DNA of 5,374 nt from Ferruginibacter sp. Lineage in GTDB: Bacteria > Bacteroidota > Bacteroidia > Chitinophagales > Chitinophagaceae. Positions within the stretch are counted from its first letter, which is position 1, and each line of letters begins with the position of its first letter. Below the pieces are notes generated by a model, which was not told the origin of the DNA, made no database searches, and saw only the letters and a program-made list of their open reading frames with translations. The DNA is taken from assembly GCA_025357775.1 (NCBI GenBank), contig JANXOQ010000387.1, positions 1 through 5,374 of the forward strand, in the 5' to 3' direction. Shown piece by piece: positions 1 to 4,741 of the stretch. Both the position numbers and the translations under genes were made by a program.

Positions 1-47
1 TACAAAATTTAATTTGCAAGGCAATTTATTTATTAATTAAAAATATT

Positions 48-533
48 TTACAGATTGTATGCTACCCTTATTCCAAAAGCACCACCAAGGTTTGCATAAC
101 CAGTATATTTTAATTGTGCTTCTACTTTACCATTTATCATAAAACCAATTCCCGGAGAGTAGGTAAATGGAGTTACACCAGAAAATAGACTTACACCAAG
201 TTGTGCAGTACCAAAAAAATTATCTGAGAGATAATATTTTACACCAACTAAAACAGGTATAGCAGTAAGCCCTGAAAACTTTGTAGCACCATCTATACTT
301 TTGCCAGAGTAATTTAAAACACCAGACATAGCAGTTGCACGTGTTTTTTCATTAACCGCATATTCTATTTGGGCAGTGGCACCTATACCAAGTGAATGAG
401 TAACACCTAAGCCTCCATTAGCAAAGCCTAATTCTGCTCCTACATTAAAATTTATTTTGCTGTCATTGCCTTTTTGTGCATTAGTTGCTATAGAAAATAC
501 ATTTATAAATACAGCTAGTAATAAAGTTCTCAT
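48..533 (-). CDS. Small outer membrane beta-barrel protein (copy A of a three-member family)
   Basis: Predicted 161-residue secreted barrel, inferred to sit in the outer membrane; ligand and role are unknown. The first 19 residues form a Sec signal peptide (R2, then a hydrophobic core) ending in TNA before Q20, a typical signal peptidase I site. The rest alternates hydrophobic and polar residues in short glycine-rich strands, has no hydrophobic helix, and ends in RVAYNL, a C-terminal strand as in eight-stranded barrels. It shares landmarks with copies B and C: IPVLVGVKY (92-100), AQLG (110-113), PGIG (127-130). It is clearly more distant from B and C than they are from each other. I chose the ATG at 531-533. 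The reading frame can be extended to a TTG at 555-557, but that codon is part of a good -7 promoter box, so it should lie upstream of the transcript. The barrel assignment is confident; a specific function is not. Confidence 0.85.
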   Translation of the reverse strand: MRTLLLAVFINVFSIATNAQKGNDSKINFNVGAELGFANGGLGVTHSLGIGATAQIEYAVNEKTRATAMSGVLNYSGKSIDGATKFSGLTAIPVLVGVKYYLSDNFFGTAQLGVSLFSGVTPFTYSPGIGFMINGKVEAQLKYTGYANLGGAFGIRVAYNL

Positions 534-554
534 CTTTTTTGTTTTATTGAAATG

Positions 555-588
555 CAAATATAGTATCTAATATATTTTTGTAAACCAA
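555..588 (-). promoter_or_regulatory. Bacteroidota-type promoter of barrel gene copy A
   Basis: Read on the minus strand, TATATTTG (555-562) matches the Bacteroidota -7 consensus TAnnTTTG exactly. A TTG (586-588) lies 23 bases upstream as a possible -33 element. The box ends 21 bases before the ATG at 533, leaving a short A-rich leader with no Shine-Dalgarno site, which is usual in this phylum. The -7 box is well supported; the -33 spacing is at the long end. Confidence 0.6.
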
Positions 589-1197
589 CTATTTATTTTT
601 TTTCTTAAAGGTATAATGCAAATCAATTTGAATACTACTAACTCTAAAGTATCCATCTTTATCTTTTGCAATATTTGATAGCCCGGCATTATATCTTACT
701 CCCATACCTAATAACTCAGAAAAATTATATCCAAAGCCAACAACTAAAGAAATATTAGTACCAGTAAGAAGATCTTTTATATCGATAGACTCTCCAACTA
801 ATTTCGCACTAGCAGAAGCAAGTATACCAAATTGTGGTCCAAATTCTCCATAAATACCTTTAGATGATTTTGCAAATTTTAACAGCAGTGGAATATTCAC
901 ATAATTAAAAACAAGCCTACCTCCTCCTATATTATTACCATTATCATCTATTATATTCCCAATTGTTGCTCCTTCACCAGAAAATAAAATTTCAGGTTGA
1001 AAGGATAAGCTTTTTGCAATTTTAACATTGCTAAAAATTCCGATATTTCCGCTCAACCTAGTTTTGAGTAAATCATTATCTTGTATTGCATTAGTACTAT
1101 TTATATTTAAACCACCTTTAACTCCAAAATTAGCTTGAGCACTAGAATATTGGCAGATAATTACAATTAGAAGTGATGTTACAATTATTTTTTTCAT
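589..1197 (-). CDS. PorT-like outer membrane beta-barrel protein (OMP_b-brl_2 type)
   Basis: A 202-residue secreted protein predicted to form an outer membrane barrel. The signal peptide (MKK, then a strongly hydrophobic stretch to about residue 17) ends SSA before Q21. The mature protein opens with NFGVKGGLNINS (about 23-34), the entry strand typical of the Bacteroidota 'PorT family / outer membrane beta-barrel' group; later strands include LSFQPEILFSG and VNIPLLLKFAK, and SLVVGFGYNF, also characteristic. The name is only a family label: nothing shows that it works in PorT-type (type IX) secretion. It is not a close paralogue of the three barrels around it, although it lies among them. The ATG at 1195-1197 is directly followed by MKK and a signal sequence, so the start is secure. 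No convincing -7 box was found upstream; readthrough past the preceding hairpin or a weak promoter is possible. The next gene (copy A) begins 55 bases downstream and has its own promoter. Confidence 0.87.
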   Translation of the reverse strand: MKKIIVTSLLIVIICQYSSAQANFGVKGGLNINSTNAIQDNDLLKTRLSGNIGIFSNVKIAKSLSFQPEILFSGEGATIGNIIDDNGNNIGGGRLVFNYVNIPLLLKFAKSSKGIYGEFGPQFGILASASAKLVGESIDIKDLLTGTNISLVVGFGYNFSELLGMGVRYNAGLSNIAKDKDGYFRVSSIQIDLHYTFKKKNK

Positions 1198-1228
1198 AAA
1201 TTAATTTTCAAGATGAAATTATTAATAC

Positions 1229-1261
1229 TTAAAAGCCCCGCATTGATAGCGAGGCTTTTAA
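1229..1261 (-). terminator. Hairpin terminator after barrel gene copy B
   Basis: Arms 1229-1241 and 1249-1261 enclose a 7-base loop. Read on the plus strand there is one C/A mismatch (1238/1252). In minus-strand RNA this pair becomes a G-U wobble, so the stem is continuous with a GC-rich core (GCCUCGC/GCGGGGC) flanked by A and U runs. It lies 17 bases past the stop codon of copy B (1279). The strand-specific pairing and the position both indicate that it ends minus-strand transcripts from copies B and C. The trailing U run is short (UUUU, then AAG). Confidence 0.8.
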
Positions 1262-1278
1262 ATAATAAATATCTAATA

Positions 1279-1794
1279 TTAGAATGTATAAGCAACTCTT
1301 ACACCCAATGCTCCATAAGAACCAAAACCATTGCCAGCACTTACGCTAGTATATTTTACAAGAGCGTCTAAATTTTCTGTAAACTTAATACCAACACCTG
1401 GCGCAAAAGTAAACCCAGAACTGCTAGAACCAGTTGCAGTAATAAATGTTAAACCCAATTGAGCTGAGCCGTATACTTTTTCAGTAAAAGCATATTTAGT
1501 ACCTACCAAAACAGGTATAAAAGTAATGGATGGAATTGTATAACCAGAAACAGTTTTACCAGAATAACTAAGAACACCAGCACTTAATGTTAAGTCTAGC
1601 TCCTCAGAAACATTATAATCAGCTTGCGCAGACCCACCTACACCAAATGACCATCCTGTACCAAAATCTCCAAGTGGTAAAGCAGCTTCTAAGCCAACGC
1701 TAAATTTTAATTTTGATACATCATCAGTTTTTTGTGCATTAGCAGAAAATGTTAGTGCAACTACTATTGCTGCACTTAATAATACTTTTTTCAT
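1279..1794 (-). CDS. Small outer membrane beta-barrel protein (copy B)
   Basis: Predicted 171-residue outer membrane barrel of unknown ligand. Residues 1-20 are a signal peptide (MKK, hydrophobic core, ANA before Q21). Eight strands can be drawn by eye: about 29-39, 49-61, 65-78, 89-102, 106-119, 127-138, 142-152 and 160-171. The chain ends in VRVAYTF, with the terminal phenylalanine favoured by outer membrane assembly. Conserved marks are IPVLVGTKY (93-101), AQLGL (111-115) and PGVG (132-135). A hand alignment with copy C gives about 120 identities over 165 aligned residues, so the two are tandem duplicates. I chose the ATG at 1792-1794, at the signal peptide; an upstream in-frame TTG at 1822-1824 belongs to the -7 box. 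It lies 51 bases after the copy C stop codon, is followed by a hairpin terminator, and may be read both from its own promoter and from copy C. Confidence 0.87.
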   Translation of the reverse strand: MKKVLLSAAIVVALTFSANAQKTDDVSKLKFSVGLEAALPLGDFGTGWSFGVGGSAQADYNVSEELDLTLSAGVLSYSGKTVSGYTIPSITFIPVLVGTKYAFTEKVYGSAQLGLTFITATGSSSSGFTFAPGVGIKFTENLDALVKYTSVSAGNGFGSYGALGVRVAYTF

Positions 1795-1821
1795 GTTTAG
1801 TTTTTTTGTTTTATAATGGCG

Positions 1822-1829
1822 CAAAAATA
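1822..1829 (-). promoter_or_regulatory. -7 promoter box of barrel gene copy B
   Basis: On the minus strand this reads TATTTTTG, an exact match to TAnnTTTG, followed by C. It ends 27 bases before the ATG at 1794, in the short gap after the copy C gene. I see no good TTG element at 17-23 bases upstream, so the assignment rests on the -7 box and on its alignment with the upstream regions of copies A and C. Confidence 0.45.
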
Positions 1830-1845
1830 AGAAATTTATTTAATA

Positions 1846-2346
1846 TTAGAATGTATAAGCAACTCTAACACCTAAACCACCAGAAGAACCATAACCATTT
1901 CCACCACCACTGACAATAATGTATTTTACAAGAACGTCTAAGTTTTCTGTAAACTTATAACCAACGCCTGGCACAGAAGTAAACCCAGAGGTACTATAAC
2001 CGCTAGTAGAAATAAATGTCAAACCCAATTGAGCTGAGCCGTATACTTTTTCAGAAAAAGCATATTTAGTACCAACTAAAACTGGTATATAAGTAATGGA
2101 AGGAAGTTTAAAACCAGAAACAGTTGTGCCAGGATAAATAAGAACTCCTCCATTCAACGTTAAATCTAGCTCTTCAGAAACATCATAATCAACTTGAGCA
2201 GACCCACCTATACCTAATGACCCTCCTGAGTAAGCAGATTCCAAACCAACGCTAAATTTCAAGCTTTTTCCATCATCAATTTTTTGTGCAACAGCACCAA
2301 ATGTTAGTGCAACTAATAATGCTGCACTTAATAGTTCTTTTTTCAT
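1846..2346 (-). CDS. Small outer membrane beta-barrel protein (copy C, tandem duplicate of B)
   Basis: Predicted 166-residue outer membrane barrel. The signal peptide ends AVA before Q21; unusually, an acidic E4 follows the MKK start where copy B has V4. It carries the family marks IPVLVGTKY (87-95), AQLGL (105-109) and PGVG (127-130), and the same VRVAYTF end as copy B. Compared with B, a six-residue piece is missing from the first long loop (after about residue 39) and one glycine is added in the last loop. Most changes fall in the segments predicted to face outside, whereas strands and periplasmic turns such as VSEELDLTL are nearly unchanged. The ATG at 2344-2346 is the only sensible start. 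It lies 133 bases downstream of the threonine dehydrogenase gene on the same strand. The reading frame is intact, so there is no sign of a pseudogene. Confidence 0.87.
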   Translation of the reverse strand: MKKELLSAALLVALTFGAVAQKIDDGKSLKFSVGLESAYSGGSLGIGGSAQVDYDVSEELDLTLNGGVLIYPGTTVSGFKLPSITYIPVLVGTKYAFSEKVYGSAQLGLTFISTSGYSTSGFTSVPGVGYKFTENLDVLVKYIIVSGGGNGYGSSGGLGVRVAYTF

Positions 2347-2375
2347 GTTTAGTTTTTTATTGTTTTACATTTTTG

Positions 2376-2432
2376 CGAAAATAAGAAGTTTAGATACTAA
2401 CAAAAATAATTCATTTGTTTTTGTTGGTTCAA
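2376..2432 (-). promoter_or_regulatory. Promoter region of barrel gene copy C (two candidate -7 boxes)
   Basis: Two candidates lie upstream of copy C on the minus strand. TATTTTCG (2376-2383) has one mismatch to TAnnTTTG but aligns with the copy B box, because the leader 'TAAAACA...CTAAACATG' is shared. TATTTTTG (2401-2408) is an exact match and has a TTG at 2430-2432, 21 bases further upstream, which makes it the better promoter by consensus. Using it would give a leader of roughly 50 bases. The sequence does not decide between them. Confidence 0.45.
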
Positions 2433-2479
2433 ATACACTTTTACAATTTGCATATTACGATGTTAAAAAATATTATTTT

Positions 2480-3418
2480 TTACAAATTTCCCAACATATC
2501 CTCCGCCATGCCTCCCAAGTCATACTCTTCTTTCCAACCCCAATCTTTTCTTGCTACACTATCATCTATACTTTGTGGCCAGCTATTGGCTATTTGCTGC
2601 CTGCTATCTGGTTTGTAAATAATATCAAAATTGGGTACATATTTTTTTATTTCTTCAAAAATTTCTTTTGGCGAAAAGCTCATACCACTTAAGTTATAAG
2701 AGGTACGCACTTTTATACTACTAGCATCTGCTTCCATCAATTCTATTGTAGAGCGTATTGCATCGGGCATATACATCATGGGCAGGTATGTATCTTCTTG
2801 TAAAAAACATTCGTAGGTTTCTTTATCTTTTGCTGCATGAAAAATTTCTATTGCATAATCTGTAGTACCACCACCAGGTTGGCTTTTGTAGCTTATAAGC
2901 CCAGGGTAGCGTAGGCTACGCACATCCACACCATACCTATTAAAATAATAATTGCACCAAAACTCACCTGCATATTTACTTATACCATACACAGTAGTTG
3001 GTTCTATAATGGTTTGTTGTGGGCAGTTTTGCTTAGGGCTTGTAGGGCCAAAAACTGCAATACTACTTGGCCAATAAACTTTATGCAAGTTTTCTTCCTT
3101 TGCAATATCTAGTACATTAAGCAAACTGGTCATATTCAAACTCCAAGCAAGGTTAGGATTTTTTTCTCCTGTGGCAGATAAAATAGCTGCTAATAAATAA
3201 ATTTGTGTAATACCTTGGCGAATAACTTGTACATGCAGCATTTCTTTGTTCATCACATCCAAACTCACATAAGGCCCAGTGCCTTCAAGCAGAGGGTTTT
3301 GTTCTCTAAGGTCGCTGGCAATAACATTTGCATTGCCATATATTTTTCTAAGTGCAAGAGTTAGTTCTACGCCTATTTGACCACTTGCGCCTATTATCAA
3401 TATTTTTTCTTTTACCAT
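2480..3418 (-). CDS. L-threonine 3-dehydrogenase, short-chain (NAD-dependent epimerase/dehydratase) type
   Basis: Likely oxidises L-threonine with NAD+ to 2-amino-3-oxobutanoate, which glycine C-acetyltransferase then splits to glycine and acetyl-CoA; cytosolic. The 312-residue length equals that of the Flavobacterium-type enzyme as I recall it. This is an extended short-chain dehydrogenase, not the zinc alcohol-dehydrogenase type of E. coli Tdh. An N-terminal Rossmann fold has GASGQIG (10-16) and D36 after the second strand, which suits NAD+. The catalytic set is S81 (ILSAT), S118/S119 (WPSS) and Y144/K148 (YGISK). PGGGTTDYA (181-189) and RYPGLIS (170-176) are signatures that separate this enzyme from sugar-nucleotide epimerases. 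The C-terminal lobe carries IANSWPQSIDDS (276-287) and a KDWGW motif (291-295), also typical. The ATG at 3416-3418 precedes the first strand directly. The gene is divergent from kdsA, with no partner acetyltransferase gene in view. A general epimerase is the alternative, but the signatures argue against it. Confidence 0.92.
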   Translation of the reverse strand: MVKEKILIIGASGQIGVELTLALRKIYGNANVIASDLREQNPLLEGTGPYVSLDVMNKEMLHVQVIRQGITQIYLLAAILSATGEKNPNLAWSLNMTSLLNVLDIAKEENLHKVYWPSSIAVFGPTSPKQNCPQQTIIEPTTVYGISKYAGEFWCNYYFNRYGVDVRSLRYPGLISYKSQPGGGTTDYAIEIFHAAKDKETYECFLQEDTYLPMMYMPDAIRSTIELMEADASSIKVRTSYNLSGMSFSPKEIFEEIKKYVPNFDIIYKPDSRQQIANSWPQSIDDSVARKDWGWKEEYDLGGMAEDMLGNL

Positions 3419-3438
3419 TATTTCAGTTTTAGATGTTG

Positions 3439-3469
3439 CAAATTAAAATTAAATTATTTGCTATTTCAA
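3439..3469 (-). promoter_or_regulatory. Candidate promoter of the threonine dehydrogenase gene
   Basis: On the minus strand, TTAATTTG (3439-3446) differs from TAnnTTTG at one position, is followed by C, and ends 20 bases before the ATG. A TTG (3467-3469) lies 20 bases upstream of the box, a good -33 spacing. A second one-mismatch box, AATATTTG, lies at 3492-3499. Confidence 0.4.
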
Positions 3470-3554
3470 TATTTATATTAAACGAATTTTACAAATATTT
3501 ATGATAATGAAATCTTTTTAAAAGACAGCATCACTTAATAAAATTAGGACATTC

Positions 3555-3580
3555 GCAAATCAGCAAATTAGCTAATTTTG
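3555..3580 (+). promoter_or_regulatory. kdsA promoter: -7 box overlapped by 8-base repeats and a palindrome
   Basis: TAATTTTG (3573-3580) matches TAnnTTTG exactly and ends only 5 bases before the kdsA ATG, so the transcript would have almost no leader. Just upstream are three 8-base units in tandem (GCAAATCA, GCAAATTA, GCTAATTT; 3555-3578). Their last part forms a perfect 14-base palindrome, AAATTAGCTAATTT (3565-3578), covering most of the -7 box. No TTG element sits at the expected -33 position. The palindrome could be an operator, but AT-rich palindromes also arise by chance. Confidence 0.5.
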
Positions 3581-3585
3581 TATTT

Positions 3586-4395
3586 ATGAATGAACTCTTT
3601 AATAAGCAACAACACAATAAAAACAATTTTTTTCTCATAGCAGGACCATGCATTACCGAAAGCGAAGAAATCGTAGTGGAAATTGCTGAAAAAGTTTCTG
3701 CTATTTGTAAGCGCTTAGAAATACAATATATTTTTAAAGCATCGTACCGCAAAGCAAACCGCACTAGTGCCAATAGTTTTACAGGAATTGGCGATGAAGC
3801 ATCTTTAAAAATAATACAAAAAGTAGGACAAACTTTTAATATTTCTACCACCACAGATATACATGCACACGAAGAAGCAGCCATAGCAGCGGAGTATGTA
3901 GACATTTTACAAATACCCGCTTTTCTTTGTCGCCAAACAGATTTATTAGTAGCAGCTGCAAAAACGGGTAAAATTATTAATGTAAAAAAAGGACAATTTT
4001 TAAGTGGTCTATCAATGAAATTTGCGGTAGATAAAATTGTGCAAGCAGGTAATAATAAAGTATGGTTAACAGATAGGGGAAATACTTTCGGCTATCAAGA
4101 CCTAGTTGTAGATTATAGAAATATTACTTGGATGAAAGAAATAGGCGTACCAGTAATTATGGATTGTACACATTCTTTGCAACAACCAAACCAAACAAGC
4201 GGTATTACAGGCGGCAATCCATCACTCATAGAAACAATAGCAAAAGCAGCCATAGCTACAGGTGCAGATGGATTATTTATAGAAACACACCCGAACCCTG
4301 CAGAAGCAAAAAGCGATGGAGCAAATATGTTGCGGTTAGATTTGTTGGAGGCTCTGTTGGAAAAATTGGTTAGGGTAAGGCAAGCGATTTTATAA
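3586..4395 (+). CDS. kdsA: 3-deoxy-8-phosphooctulonate (KDO-8-P) synthase, metal-dependent type
   Basis: Condenses phosphoenolpyruvate with D-arabinose 5-phosphate to KDO-8-phosphate, the precursor of the inner-core sugar of lipopolysaccharide; cytosolic TIM barrel. The 269 residues fit the family. Motifs in order: LIAGPCITES (17-26), FKASYRKANRTS (50-61, where KANRTS marks KDO-8-P rather than DAHP synthases), TTTDIH (88-93), QIPAFLCRQTDLL (109-121), NVKKGQFLS (132-140), TFGYQDLVVDYR (167-178), THSLQQP (195-201) and FIETHPNP (231-238). C22, H196, E233 and D244 match the metal ligands of the Aquifex enzyme (C11, H185, E222, D233) with identical spacing, so this is the metal-dependent class. 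TDRG (162-165) replaces the more usual TERG. The ATG at 3586-3588 leaves a short polar N-terminal tail; there is no Shine-Dalgarno site. It is divergent from the threonine dehydrogenase gene and convergent with the PspC gene 37 bases downstream. No other KDO genes are nearby in this window. Confidence 0.96.
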   Translation: MNELFNKQQHNKNNFFLIAGPCITESEEIVVEIAEKVSAICKRLEIQYIFKASYRKANRTSANSFTGIGDEASLKIIQKVGQTFNISTTTDIHAHEEAAIAAEYVDILQIPAFLCRQTDLLVAAAKTGKIINVKKGQFLSGLSMKFAVDKIVQAGNNKVWLTDRGNTFGYQDLVVDYRNITWMKEIGVPVIMDCTHSLQQPNQTSGITGGNPSLIETIAKAAIATGADGLFIETHPNPAEAKSDGANMLRLDLLEALLEKLVRVRQAIL

Positions 4396-4402
4396 AATAT
4401 GA

Positions 4403-4423
4403 AGTATCTAACATTGAGATATT
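4403..4423. terminator. Weak AU-rich hairpin between convergent genes
   Basis: Arms 4403-4409 (AGTATCT) and 4417-4423 (AGATATT) can pair over 7 positions, one of them G-U, around a 7-base loop. It lies in the 37-base gap between the ends of kdsA and the PspC gene, where a shared terminator would be expected. The stem has almost no GC pairs and no clear U run, so this is only a possibility. Confidence 0.2.
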
Positions 4424-4432
4424 AATAAATAC

Positions 4433-4654
4433 TTACAAATGCCTCAATGGATTTCTCCGTGCATTCAATACATAGCGTTTTACATTCATCCAAAAAGCTA
4501 CAAAAAAATAGATGAGTACTGGAGAACCTATAGTGGCAAAAGAAAGATAAATAAAGTACTTACGAATAGTAGTAGATGCAATACCCATGCGCTCACCAAT
4601 GGAGCTACAGACACCAAATACTTGCCATTCTACAAAATGTTTAAATTTTTTCAC
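4433..4654 (-). CDS. Small PspC-domain membrane protein
   Basis: A 73-residue protein that is almost entirely one PspC domain, the module named after phage shock protein C, an inner membrane protein of envelope stress systems. What these stand-alone Bacteroidota versions do is not established. Visible features are FKHFVEWQVFGVCSSIGERM (4-23; compare the GVCxGIAxxxGI entry of PspC), GIASTTIRKYF (24-34) with the conserved arginine R31, then one membrane segment at about 33-56 containing a GSP turn (43-45), and a basic tail (KRYVLNARRNPLR). No ATG lies upstream within the domain frame. I chose the GTG at 4652-4654 because it gives the typical MKKFKHFVEW start; the frame stays open to a TTG at 4733-4735, but those extra 27 residues do not look like the family. 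It converges on kdsA and is divergent from the ATPase gene, with 87 bases between the two starts. No good promoter was found. Confidence 0.75.
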   Translation of the reverse strand: MKKFKHFVEWQVFGVCSSIGERMGIASTTIRKYFIYLSFATIGSPVLIYFFVAFWMNVKRYVLNARRNPLRHL

Positions 4655-4716
4655 TATGCTAAAATACTGAAAATATACTAAAGAAACAACTTCTTTAAAT
4701 AATGAGGCAAAATTTG

Positions 4717-4740
4717 TAAATTTGCTTAAAAGCAAAATTT
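4717..4740 (+). promoter_or_regulatory. -7 box and inverted repeat before the ATPase gene
   Basis: TAAATTTG (4717-4724) is an exact TAnnTTTG match, followed by C, ending 17 bases before the ATPase ATG. It overlaps an inverted repeat with 7-base perfect arms, TTTGCTT (4721-4727) and AAGCAAA (4730-4736), separated by AA. A GCAAAATTT word occurs on both sides (4707-4715 and 4732-4740). On the minus strand these two copies read AAATTTTGC, one mismatch from a -7 box, and could serve the divergent PspC gene. The position suggests a possible operator, but binding is not shown. Confidence 0.45.
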
Positions 4741-4741
4741 A

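Noticed and set aside
11..27. Small hairpin downstream of copy A as a terminator
   Set aside because: The stem is only 4 pairs plus 2 beyond a mismatch, with a 3-base loop and few GC pairs; too weak to call.
534..557. Upstream TTG start extending barrel copy A by 8 residues
   Set aside because: The TTG is the last part of an exact TAnnTTTG box, and the ATG at 533 begins a normal signal peptide. The same reasoning excludes the TTG at 1822-1824 for copy B.
1150..1197. Lipoprotein signal in the PorT-like protein (C15 in the signal peptide)
   Set aside because: The residues before the cysteine (VII) lack the small residue a lipobox needs, and a good signal peptidase I site (SSA before Q) follows.
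2365..2370. Minimal ATG-TAA start-stop in the leader of copy C (minus strand)
   Set aside because: It is absent from the copy B leader and lies close to the predicted transcript start, so it may not even be transcribed; chance is sufficient in such AT-rich sequence.
2345..2692. Plus-strand open frame of 115 codons
   Set aside because: It covers the promoter of copy C and the antisense strand of the threonine dehydrogenase 3' end, and is rich in F, Y and C as expected of an AT-rich antisense frame. There is no domain or start signal.
3531..3905. Minus-strand open frame of 124 codons over kdsA
   Set aside because: It is antisense to well-conserved KdsA motifs; its cysteine- and serine-rich translation matches no family I recognise.
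4439..4681. Plus-strand open frame of 80 codons
   Set aside because: It is the antisense of the PspC gene, whose domain is recognisable on the minus strand.
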